In this document: positions 20,602 through 28,449 of the stretch, piece after piece | How positions within the stretch are numbered: the stretch's first letter is position 1 | How the letters are laid out: the number at the start of each line of letters is the position of its first letter | NCBI GenBank assembly: GCA_024275135.1 | Contig: JAJRZS010000003.1 | Span: 1 to 64,000, forward strand | From: Planctomycetota bacterium | Lineage (GTDB): Bacteria; Planctomycetota; UBA1135 | Direction: 5' to 3' | Length of the DNA: 64,000 bases | The notes under the pieces: generated by a model | Databases searched by the model: none | Told to the model about the DNA's origin: nothing | The model's input: only the letters and a program-made list of their open reading frames with translations | Position numbers and translations under genes: made by a program

Positions 20602-21336
20602 ATGGCTGCTCCAGCGCGGCTTTCTATCATCATTCCTACTCTTAATGAGGAGCAACAGCTGCCCTCTTGTTTGGATTCCATCCGCAGGCAAAAGCCAAGT
20701 TGTTACCAGGTCGAAGTGATTGTGGTCGATGGCGGTAGCCAAGATGCCACTTTGCGCCTAGCCACCGAAAATGATGTTGATTCTATTTTGGAAGGCATAG
20801 GCGGACGGGGGGCGCAACTGCAGTTGGGGGCGGAAAAAGCAAGTGGGGATGTGTTGCTGTTTTTGCATGCCGATTGCCAGTTGCCAACAGCCGCTCTGCA
20901 GCGCATTGAGCACACTCTAGGAGACGGGCATGAGCCAGGCCCTTATGTTGGCGGTGCCTTCCATGTGCGCCATCAAGCAAGCGCAAGCAGTGGATGGATT
21001 GTGCGTTGTCTGTTACGGGTGGCGGATTGGCGCTCTCATTCCTCGCGCCTACCTTATGGCGACCAAGCCGTCTTCGTAACGGCGGAAGCTTTTCGTCAGA
21101 TTGGTGGTATGCCCAGACAACCCCTGCTGGAAGACTTGGAATTTGCGTGTCGCCTACGCCAAATCGGTCGGCTAGCCATTTTGCCACTGGCTGTACTCGT
21201 TTCCGGCCGACGTTTTGAGCAAAGTCCTTGGCGCACGGTTTTATGCTGGCGCTTTTTCCCCTTGTTGTATCGCCTAGGTGTTTCGCCCCAACGATTGCAG
21301 CGTTGGTATGGCAACGTGCGGGCGGCGACGGAGTAG
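20602..21336 (+). CDS. TIGR04283-type arsenosugar biosynthesis glycosyltransferase
   Basis: A GT2-fold enzyme of about 244 residues. It starts LSIIIPTLNEEQQLPSCL, followed by VIVVDGGSQDAT and LLFLHADCQLP, where the Asp of the metal site sits. The end of the catalytic domain shows YGDQAVFV and LLEDLEFACRLRQ. It is the TIGR04283 family, which accompanies arsS. It likely attaches the dimethylarsinoyl-ribose product to an aglycone. Starts GTG 20599 and ATG 20602 are adjacent; the stop of the previous gene ends at 20597. Confidence 0.88.
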   Translation: MAAPARLSIIIPTLNEEQQLPSCLDSIRRQKPSCYQVEVIVVDGGSQDATLRLATENDVDSILEGIGGRGAQLQLGAEKASGDVLLFLHADCQLPTAALQRIEHTLGDGHEPGPYVGGAFHVRHQASASSGWIVRCLLRVADWRSHSSRLPYGDQAVFVTAEAFRQIGGMPRQPLLEDLEFACRLRQIGRLAILPLAVLVSGRRFEQSPWRTVLCWRFFPLLYRLGVSPQRLQRWYGNVRAATE

Positions 21337-21345
21337 GCTGATAGC

Positions 21346-22416
21346 ATGTCTACACTCGACCGCCGCTCCTTTTTGCGCCTAACCGGAGCCAGTTTGGCTG
21401 CGGGCGCGCTGCCGGGTGCTTTGTCCGCCCATTCTCCTTCCTTTGCGGCCGCTGCGGCTGAAGATGCAATCGCCATCAGTTCGGGCAATGGCTTGCAGGC
21501 GGTGGCGATTGCTCGCCGTCTGGTCGTGGAGCAAAACATGCGGCCGGTTTCGGCTGCAGTGCAAGGGGTCGCCGTGGTTGAGGCCGATCCCAATGATTTA
21601 TCCGTGGGCTATGGGGGGTTGCCAAACGAGTTGGGTGTGGTGCAGTTGGATAGTGGCTGTATGGATGGCCCTACCCACAACGCCGGCAGTGTTGCTTCCA
21701 TTGAAGACATCAAACATCCCGCCCAAGTTGCAGAATTGGTGATGGATCGCACCGACCATGTGAATTTGGTTGGTCCTGGTGCGCGGCAGTTTGCGTTGGA
21801 CCATGGCTTTCCAGTGGAAAACTTACTCACCGATCATGCGCGCAAGATTTGGCTGAAATGGCGAGCCAAGCGCAGTGACGATGATCGCTTATGGCCATTG
21901 GGCGATACCGAGCCGGCGGATCCCGCTCTTGCTGATGAGCCGCGGCCCTGGGGAACCATCCATTGCTCCGTCTTGGCACCCAACCGAGATTTGGGTTGCT
22001 GCACCACCACCAGTGGCTTGGCCTTCAAAATTCCTGGGCGTATTGGGGATTCTCCCTTGATTGGCTGTGGGCTTTACTGCGATAACGAAGTAGGCAGTGC
22101 TGGCGCTACCGGACGCGGCGAAGCGGCCATTTTGAGTGGTGGTTCCTGGTTGGTGGTCGAGCGCATGCGCGCAGGAGATACACCTACGGAGGCTTGTTTG
22201 GCCGCCTTGCAGAGGGTGGCGGTACAAGCCAAACGCAGTGCCCGCTGGCAACCCGCCTTGTGGGATGGGAAGCGCCCCAACTTTGGCCTGACGTTCTACG
22301 CAGTGCGTAAGGATGGTTTGTACGGAGCAGCCACCATGCGTGGCGGTGGTTCCTTTGCCGTGGCGGACGCCAAAGGAGCACGCAAAGAAAAATGTGCGGT
22401 AGCTTTCCCTGATTAA
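21346..22416 (+). CDS. Tat-exported N4-(beta-N-acetylglucosaminyl)-L-asparaginase
   Basis: An Ntn hydrolase that cleaves GlcNAc-Asn from N-linked glycopeptides. The Tat signal DRRSFLRLTG is at residues 5-14 with a hydrophobic stretch to about residue 38. Family sequences GVAVVEADPNDLSVGYGG, LDSGCMDG and NAGSVASIEDIKHP are clear. Autoproteolysis should occur before Thr204 in PWGTIHC, releasing the catalytic Thr. GGSWLVVERM and RGGGSFAVAD belong to the beta subunit. The 356-residue length fits. It precedes the HyuAB pair by only 2 nt, suggesting joint use of glycopeptide or cyclic amide nitrogen. Confidence 0.92.
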   Translation: MSTLDRRSFLRLTGASLAAGALPGALSAHSPSFAAAAAEDAIAISSGNGLQAVAIARRLVVEQNMRPVSAAVQGVAVVEADPNDLSVGYGGLPNELGVVQLDSGCMDGPTHNAGSVASIEDIKHPAQVAELVMDRTDHVNLVGPGARQFALDHGFPVENLLTDHARKIWLKWRAKRSDDDRLWPLGDTEPADPALADEPRPWGTIHCSVLAPNRDLGCCTTTSGLAFKIPGRIGDSPLIGCGLYCDNEVGSAGATGRGEAAILSGGSWLVVERMRAGDTPTEACLAALQRVAVQAKRSARWQPALWDGKRPNFGLTFYAVRKDGLYGAATMRGGGSFAVADAKGARKEKCAVAFPD

Positions 22417-22418
22417 GG

Positions 22419-24410
22419 ATGAAAGCACAGCGCCTTGGCGTCGATACGGGCGGCACTTTTACCGATGCGGTGCGGGTTGATGCATCGGGGCGGTGGCGGA
22501 TTAGCAAATTGCCAACCACGGCCGCCAATCCACAACAAGCGATTTTGGCTACGGTGGATGCTCTTTTCCCCGCAGTTGGCGAAGGCGTGGAGTTGATTCA
22601 TGGCACCACGCATGCCACCAATGCGTTGCTCACCCACAACCTGGGCAAAGTGGCCTTTTTAACCACCCAAGGCTTTGCCGACTTGCTGGCCATCGGTCGG
22701 CAAGAGCGGGATGAGGTTTATGCCTTGGAACCCACGGTGTCCCGACCCTTGCAGCCCCGTCGCAGGGTGGTGGAAGTGGGTGAGCGTTTGGCAGCCGATG
22801 GCAAGGTGTTGTGCAATCTTGGGCGTGAGGAAGTGCAGCGCGTGGTGCGAAAAGTCGAACAACTTTCGGTAGATGCTGTGGCGGTTTGCTTGCTTCACGC
22901 TTTTCGCAATCCTATTCATGAACGTCGGTTGGGCAAAAGCTTGAAATCTCTGGGGATTCCCGTGGTGCTGTCGCATGAGGTGGCGCCGGAAATCCGTGAA
23001 TACGAGCGTGCAAGTACAACTTGGGCGGATGCTGCTCTCATTCCAGTTGTGCGGCAGGCTTTGTTGGCCTTGGCGGATTCTTTGCAGCAACAACGACCGC
23101 AATCCTCCTTGCGCATGATGCGTTCCGATGGCGGCACGGCGGCAGTTTCGGCAGCGGTGAAACATCCAGTTCATTTGGCCTTGTCGGGGCCTGCTGGTGG
23201 CCTGAGTGCCGCTTTGTCTTTGGCAACTGCACGTGGCGATCGCTATCTCATGACGCTCGACATGGGGGGCACCTCGACCGATGTGGCCTGGTTGGATTGC
23301 TCCCTGGTGGAGCAAAAACCCGTGTCCGTGGGAGGGTTGCCGTTGATGGCTAGGGGGTTGCCTATCCATTCGGTAGGCACGGGTGGAGGAAGTTTGGCAG
23401 AGGTGGATCCTGGCGGCCAGATTCAGGTTGGGCCGCAATCGGCTGGCGCTGTTCCTGGCCCGGCTTGCTATCAACGAGGTGGTCAGCATGCCACCCTTAC
23501 CGACGCCCACCTGCATTGTGGTCGGCTCTTGCCGCAGGCCTTTTTAGGAGGGAATTTTTCCTTGCAGCCAAAATTGTCAGCCCAAGTTTTGCACCATTTG
23601 GGGGAAAAAGTAAAAGCCGCAGCCGACGAAGTCGCGCGACAAATTTTGCAAATCGCGCAGGCGGATATGGAGCGTGCCCTGCGCCGGGTCTCTTTGGCGG
23701 AAGGGCATGATCCTCGAGAATCGGTGCTCTATGCCTTTGGTGGTGCTGGTGCCTTGCATGCTGCTTGGCTGGCGGATGGTTTGCAAATGCGGGGGGTGGT
23801 GGTTCCTCCTTGTGCCGGTGCCTTTTCCGCCTTGGGTTTGCTTGGAGCTCCGGCCCGTCGGCGTTTATCTCAAACCATGCTTCGGCCCCTACCCAAGCGG
23901 CGAGAGCGCCGCCGATTGTTTGCATCCTTAGTGCAGAGCCTGAAGCAGGAACTGCGGGAGGAAGGGCTCAAGGAGAAAGAACTGACGGTGCAATGTTGGT
24001 TGGAGTTGCGCAGCCGGGGGCAAGATGGAATTTTTACTCTGGCGGAAGGCCCCAAGGCAGCGCACCGTTTTCACCAGTTGCAGCGCCAACGCTTCGGCTT
24101 TTGTCGGCAAGATGCGGAAGTGGAATTGCACGCCATTACTGTGCAAGTGGATGGCCCGCAGCATGCACCTTGGAAAAAGCGTCGGATGCGTAGGCAAGCG
24201 GCACAGGCCTATGGCCATGGTCGAGCTTGGTTTGGAACTACCGGCAAAATGGCAAAGGCTTACTATTTTGCACGGGAAGAAATGCAACCTGGGAGTTTTT
24301 TGCAAGGGCCAGCGATTGTGACCGAATACTCAGCCACCACGGTGGTACCCCCGTGCTGGCGAGCATGGGTGGATGCCTGGGATTGTCTTTGTTTGGAGCC
24401 GCTGCGATGA
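22419..24410 (+). CDS. hyuA: Hydantoinase/oxoprolinase subunit A (HyuA-like)
   Basis: The ATP-dependent subunit of hydantoinase, 5-oxoprolinase or acetone-carboxylase type enzymes that open cyclic amides. The N-terminal actin-like phosphate site RLGVDTGGTFTDAV, the middle LTLDMGGTSTDVAW-type site (MTLDMGGTSTDV) and GGGSLAEVDPGG mark the family. The FGGAGALHAAWLADGL helix is also present. At 663 residues it is slightly shorter than many HyuA proteins but complete. It overlaps hyuB by ATGA. The actual substrate cannot be read from sequence. Confidence 0.92.
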   Translation: MKAQRLGVDTGGTFTDAVRVDASGRWRISKLPTTAANPQQAILATVDALFPAVGEGVELIHGTTHATNALLTHNLGKVAFLTTQGFADLLAIGRQERDEVYALEPTVSRPLQPRRRVVEVGERLAADGKVLCNLGREEVQRVVRKVEQLSVDAVAVCLLHAFRNPIHERRLGKSLKSLGIPVVLSHEVAPEIREYERASTTWADAALIPVVRQALLALADSLQQQRPQSSLRMMRSDGGTAAVSAAVKHPVHLALSGPAGGLSAALSLATARGDRYLMTLDMGGTSTDVAWLDCSLVEQKPVSVGGLPLMARGLPIHSVGTGGGSLAEVDPGGQIQVGPQSAGAVPGPACYQRGGQHATLTDAHLHCGRLLPQAFLGGNFSLQPKLSAQVLHHLGEKVKAAADEVARQILQIAQADMERALRRVSLAEGHDPRESVLYAFGGAGALHAAWLADGLQMRGVVVPPCAGAFSALGLLGAPARRRLSQTMLRPLPKRRERRRLFASLVQSLKQELREEGLKEKELTVQCWLELRSRGQDGIFTLAEGPKAAHRFHQLQRQRFGFCRQDAEVELHAITVQVDGPQHAPWKKRRMRRQAAQAYGHGRAWFGTTGKMAKAYYFAREEMQPGSFLQGPAIVTEYSATTVVPPCWRAWVDAWDCLCLEPLR

Positions 24411-25975
24411 ACGAATCCTCCCCAGCCTTACTCGTGTTCCGTCATCTTTTCGCCAGCGTTACCGATGAGATGGGGGCCGCTTTGCAACAAAGCGCAGTTT
24501 CTCCCAACATCAAAGAGCGGTTGGATTACTCTTGTGCCTTGTTAGATGGCCAAGGACGGTTAGTGGCCCATGCTGCCTTCATTCCCGTGCATCTGGGAAG
24601 TGCCCACCACACGGTCCCCGCGGTGTTGGAAGAGCTTGATCCCGATCCGGGTGATGTGGTGGTACTTAATGATCCCCGTCGTGGTGGTACGCATCTGAAT
24701 GATGTCACGGTTCTGATGCCCTTGTATGCAGGTTCGCAGCGGATTGGCTTTTTGCTGAATCGTGCGCACCATGCTGACATAGGTGGTGCCGAGCCAGGTT
24801 CGATGGGTGGTGCGCAGGATATTTTGGGTGAAGGCCTTTGTTTGCCGCCGATGCGGTTACTGCAAAATGGAGTGGAAACTTCCGTTTGGCAGTTGCTAGC
24901 TGGCAATGTGCGTGATCCGCAATCGACGCGTGCTGATTTGCAAGCGCAATGTGCGGCCTTGTTTCGTGGCGCCGATCGTTTTCACCAATTGTTGCAGCGC
25001 TATGGAAGTTCTGCCTTAACCCAAGCAATGGCCGATTTATACACCTATGGGGCAAACTATTGTCGTAGTTTGTTGCGCAGTTGGCCGCGGCATGGCGTCC
25101 AGGTGGAAGATTATCTGGATGGCCCCGGCACACCCAAGCTGTGCTTGCAGATGCAAGTGAAGCGGGGACGCTTGAGCTTGGATTTTTCTGGCACATCCTC
25201 CCAAGTGCAAGGCTCTTGGAATACCCACCGAGCAGTGACCACATCGGCGGTTTTTTATCTGCTTCAGGCGCTGGGCAAAGGTTTACTGCCAGAAACCTCC
25301 GGCACCTTGGAGTCTGTGGATTTGCGTTTGCCGAAGGGAAGTTTGGTGAGCAGCGATTTTCCTGCGGGCGTGGCCTTGGGCAATGTGGAAACCTCCCAGC
25401 GCTTGGTGGATTTGGTTTTGCGGGCGCTGGCCAAGATGTTTCCCGGTCAATTTCCTGCGGCGAGCCAAGGCACGATGAACAATTTGCTCTTTGGTGGACA
25501 CCATGCCGACGGTCGTCCTTTTGTGCATTACGAAACGATGGCCGGTGGTGCGGGAGCAGGCCCTCAGAGAGCTGGCGCCTCGGCGGTACAAACGCACATG
25601 ACCAACACTCGCAATACTCCGGTGGAAGTGATGGAAACGGAATTGCCCGTGCGCGTACGCGTTTTAGCTTTGCGCCGTCGAAGTGGTGGTGCTGGCTTGC
25701 ACCGCGGAGGAGATGGCTTGGTTAAAGAAATCGAGTTTTTACAACCAACACGATTGATGGTGGCGGCCACTCGTCGCCGCAGCCAAGCTGCTGGTATTGA
25801 GGGGGGGAAGGACGGGGCCGCGGGCAAAGACGCGTGGGCGCCGGCGGGAAAAGGTTTTCGCCCCCTACCGGTCTTGCAATCGATGGATTTGCAACCTGGA
25901 GATCGAGTGCGCATCGCGACCCCTGGCGGCGGTGGCTGGAAAAAGGGAAAGCATAAAAAAAGGTCCGGCAGTTGA
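24407..25975 (+). CDS. hyuB: Hydantoinase/oxoprolinase subunit B (HyuB-like)
   Basis: Partner of HyuA, containing the metal-bearing hydrolase fold. The 522-residue product from ATG 24407 shows VSPNIKERLDYSCALLDGQGRLVAHA, HTVPAVLEELDPDPGDVVVLNDPRRGGTHLNDVT, and NRAHHADIGGAEPGSMG with likely metal-binding His and Asp. TPGGGGW at the end is typical. An in-frame start at 24227 lies deep within hyuA and is rejected. The stop codon sits in the loop of the terminator hairpin that follows. Confidence 0.93.
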   Translation: MNESSPALLVFRHLFASVTDEMGAALQQSAVSPNIKERLDYSCALLDGQGRLVAHAAFIPVHLGSAHHTVPAVLEELDPDPGDVVVLNDPRRGGTHLNDVTVLMPLYAGSQRIGFLLNRAHHADIGGAEPGSMGGAQDILGEGLCLPPMRLLQNGVETSVWQLLAGNVRDPQSTRADLQAQCAALFRGADRFHQLLQRYGSSALTQAMADLYTYGANYCRSLLRSWPRHGVQVEDYLDGPGTPKLCLQMQVKRGRLSLDFSGTSSQVQGSWNTHRAVTTSAVFYLLQALGKGLLPETSGTLESVDLRLPKGSLVSSDFPAGVALGNVETSQRLVDLVLRALAKMFPGQFPAASQGTMNNLLFGGHHADGRPFVHYETMAGGAGAGPQRAGASAVQTHMTNTRNTPVEVMETELPVRVRVLALRRRSGGAGLHRGGDGLVKEIEFLQPTRLMVAATRRRSQAAGIEGGKDGAAGKDAWAPAGKGFRPLPVLQSMDLQPGDRVRIATPGGGGWKKGKHKKRSGS

Positions 25976-25987
25976 ACTGCCGGACCT
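25954..25987 (-). terminator. Rho-independent terminator for the NYN gene, possibly shared with hyuB
   Basis: AGGTCCGGCAG (25961-25971) pairs perfectly with CTGCCGGACCT (25977-25987) around a five-base loop. Read on the minus strand, the 11-bp stem is followed by a run of seven T (25954-25960 as A on plus), a classic intrinsic terminator for the minus-strand gene ending at 26004. On the plus strand it lacks a T-run but may still slow hyuB transcription. Confidence 0.85.
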
Positions 25988-26003
25988 GAGCCTGCTGCAA
26001 AAA

Positions 26004-26759
26004 CTAGTCGTTTTGGTAGAGGTGATCCTCACTGAGCAGGTGGTACTGATCCACCGCGCGGATGAGCAAATCGCTCATGCTTTCGCGGAAGGCACAGCAC
26101 TCGAACTTCACGCCCTTGGCGCGAATGAGTGGGGCGACGTCAGCAAACACGCCATTGCCTGATACCACGATGATGGTGTCGACTTTGTCGGCAATGCGCA
26201 GCATGTCCATGGCGATGCCAATTTCCCACTCCGCTTTGCGGGAGCCATCCATCCGCTCGATGACTTCGCGGCGCTTGACCTCGAAACCGCAGTAGCGGAG
26301 GTGGTCGAGGAAGCTCACCTGATCGATACCTTCGCGCTCGATGACGTAAGCAATGGAACGCACCAGGCGGCGATTGCGAACGCAGGCACGCAGCATGCGG
26401 GAGTAGGAGAGGTTGCGGCCGTAGGTTTTCTTGGCCGAGTGGTACATGTTTTGTACATCGACAAAGACAGCAACGCGCTGGCGCTTCAAGAAACCGCCAG
26501 GAGATGCATAGCCACCATTATTGGGGATACGCCCGGTTGTGGGATCGAGGTTGAGTTCCCGACGCAAGCGCCAGACTTCGTCTTTCAAATCCAAATAACG
26601 GTCTTCTAAATCTTCGCGTTCGTAAACGGTGAGATCTTCGGCCGTGTCTAAAACCAAGGCGGCGTCATTGGGGTGAGTCATGGGCGGAGCGGCTTCTGCG
26701 CTTTCGGCCTCAACAGCGACGACATCTTCGTCGTCAGGAATGGTTTGGGTTTCAGTCAT
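26004..26759 (-). CDS. NYN-domain (LabA/DUF88-like) protein
   Basis: The 251-residue protein has an acidic N-terminal tail, then a short charged helix, then a NYN domain with PIN-like nuclease fold. It begins VAVFVDVQNMYHSAKK, where the Asp and Asn are active-site positions. EIGIAMDMLRIADKVDTIIVVSGNGVFADVAPLIRAKG includes SGNGVF, in which the usual SGDGDF aspartates are partly replaced by Asn and Val. Such proteins are predicted RNases, but here two metal ligands look changed, so RNA binding without strong cleavage is possible. It is transcribed alone and ends at a strong terminator. Confidence 0.85.
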   Translation of the reverse strand: MTETQTIPDDEDVVAVEAESAEAAPPMTHPNDAALVLDTAEDLTVYEREDLEDRYLDLKDEVWRLRRELNLDPTTGRIPNNGGYASPGGFLKRQRVAVFVDVQNMYHSAKKTYGRNLSYSRMLRACVRNRRLVRSIAYVIEREGIDQVSFLDHLRYCGFEVKRREVIERMDGSRKAEWEIGIAMDMLRIADKVDTIIVVSGNGVFADVAPLIRAKGVKFECCAFRESMSDLLIRAVDQYHLLSEDHLYQND

Positions 26760-26899
26760 GGTCCAGGGAGGGAGGTATGTGTGAAAAAGCCTTGATAAAA
26801 CCCGCGAATGAGGGGGGAATGGCGGGTGCCTAACCCAAGGCTTGGAAGAAAGGCGCGGGCCATTCTAGCGAGATTCTAGGGAAATTGGGAATAGATAAA

Positions 26900-27730
26900 C
26901 TAATATAGTCGGCGGGCATGAGCGGGCGAGGCATGGGGTGCTAATTCGGCATGGAGCACCCGATCCATGCGGTAGCTCTTGTAAAAGCCGGCTTCGTGGC
27001 AGAGAGCTTCCATCCATTGTTGGCGGCTAGAACGGTAAAAAAACCGGGGTGTAACCAGGGTTTGGAAGATGTTGCCGCTACGCAATCGATAGGTGAGATC
27101 CACAGCCTGGTCTTGCTCGGCAGCTTCCTGCAGTAGCGAGGTTTTGGGGGTGGGAGCAGGTGGAGAGAATTGGTAAGAGGCCAAGGGAGTGCCTGGGCCG
27201 AGGGTGGACATGCGTAATTCACGACCAAACATCATTTCCATCTTCCACAGCAAATGGAGGGTATGTTCGGCGTCGGCAAGGGGACGGTGATGGGCTGCGG
27301 CGGGCAGATGGAGCTCTCGCACCAAAGATTCTAAAGAATGGGAACGGCGCTTGAGCAGCTTACGCGAGGCGAGGAGGGTGCAGAGGGTTGGATTTTCCGG
27401 CAGTGGCAGATGGTAGCGCGCGGCTTCGGCGGCCAAAACCGTGGCGTCGAAACGGATGTTGTGCCCCAGCAGAGGGGCTTTGCCTATCCATTGCAGAAAT
27501 TCGGGCAGGACTTGTTTGGCTGTTGGGGCCTCTGCGACCATGCGGTCGTCAATCCCATGGATTTGAATTACAGCCTCTGGAATTGGGCATTCGGGATAAA
27601 CGAGACGGTCGAAGCGCTCGAGGACATGATTGCCGCGCACTTTGAGGGCACCAATCTCCACCAAGCGTGCGCCAGGGGGCATGCCAGTGGTTTCGGTGTC
27701 GAACACCACAAATTCGCGTGGCAAGGCCAT
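26900..27730 (-). CDS. DnaQ-like 3'-5' exonuclease (DEDDh family)
   Basis: The 276-residue protein begins with the exonuclease I motif FVVFDTETTGMPPGARLVEIGA. It continues with the IHGIDDRMV and LLGHNIRFDATVLAAE (motif II) regions, and the motif III His/Asp pair appears in HHRPLADAEHTLHLL. This is the DEDDh proofreading fold. The C-terminal 100 residues are not typical of DnaQ epsilon and may bind a partner. It may be a repair exonuclease or epsilon-like subunit; the context does not decide. It is followed by the transporter gene in reverse order, with a 30-nt gap. Confidence 0.88.
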   Translation of the reverse strand: MALPREFVVFDTETTGMPPGARLVEIGALKVRGNHVLERFDRLVYPECPIPEAVIQIHGIDDRMVAEAPTAKQVLPEFLQWIGKAPLLGHNIRFDATVLAAEAARYHLPLPENPTLCTLLASRKLLKRRSHSLESLVRELHLPAAAHHRPLADAEHTLHLLWKMEMMFGRELRMSTLGPGTPLASYQFSPPAPTPKTSLLQEAAEQDQAVDLTYRLRSGNIFQTLVTPRFFYRSSRQQWMEALCHEAGFYKSYRMDRVLHAELAPHASPAHARRLY

Positions 27731-27760
27731 GAGCCAGTGTTTCTGAATTACTGCCCGAGG

Positions 27761-28447
27761 TCAAGCTTTTGCCGAAGATTCTAGCCAGCGTGGTAGGCGT
27801 AACGCTCCCCAGTAGAACAAGGGCGTGTCCAAGAGAGCAATCGAGGCCTTGAACAACCAAAGATCAAGAATGACAGCAAGCATCTGGCTCGGGGGCCATG
27901 TGCCGACGAATAACACCCAAACGACTAAGGCGCTGTCTAGAAGCTGGGAAAGTAGAGTGCTGGCATTGTTGCGCAACCACAGATGGCGGCCTTGGGTGAG
28001 GGATTTCCAAAAATGGAAGACGCGGATGTCGACGACTTGGGCAACCAGATAGGCCACCATGGAGGCACTGATGACACGCCAAGAATTGCCAAAGACATGG
28101 GCGTACATGGTGTCGTCGACTCGGGAGTCGGCAATGGCGGGGAATTGGTTGCCAAGGTAGAGCGTGAGGAGAACGAGTAAGGAGGCAAGAAATCCACCGG
28201 CGACGACCAAGTTGGCGCGGCGTCGACCATAAATTTCGGAAAGCAAGTCGGTGATAAGGAAAGTGAGAGGGTAAGGCAAAACACCCGCCGAAAGGATGAA
28301 TTCGTGCCCAAACCAGGTAACGGTGATGAATTTATTGGCGATGAGGTTGGTGACCACCAGGGCGCCAGTAAACAAGGCAGCTAAGCATAGATAAAGGACT
28401 TCCGCACGTCCTTCTAGCGGTCGATGGGCAAAAGCCTCGTGTTGCAT
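27761..28447 (-). CDS. VUT-family queuosine precursor transporter (YhhQ-like)
   Basis: A six-helix inner-membrane protein of 228 residues from ATG 28447. Diagnostic pieces are VVTNLIANKFITVTWFG, the conserved PLTFLITDLLSEIYGRRRAN loop and DIRVFHFWKSLTQGRHLWLRNNAST. This family imports queuine or preQ precursors for tRNA modification. In-frame starts up to 28636 would overlap the upstream gene heavily and are rejected. The gene lies 2 nt after the preceding secreted-protein gene. Confidence 0.9.
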   Translation of the reverse strand: MQHEAFAHRPLEGRAEVLYLCLAALFTGALVVTNLIANKFITVTWFGHEFILSAGVLPYPLTFLITDLLSEIYGRRRANLVVAGGFLASLLVLLTLYLGNQFPAIADSRVDDTMYAHVFGNSWRVISASMVAYLVAQVVDIRVFHFWKSLTQGRHLWLRNNASTLLSQLLDSALVVWVLFVGTWPPSQMLAVILDLWLFKASIALLDTPLFYWGALRLPRWLESSAKA

Positions 28448-28449
28448 GC

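Noticed and set aside
22659-23516. Minus-strand 285-codon open frame within hyuA
   Set aside because: Antisense shadow of a clear HyuA protein; His/Gln/Arg-rich with no motif.
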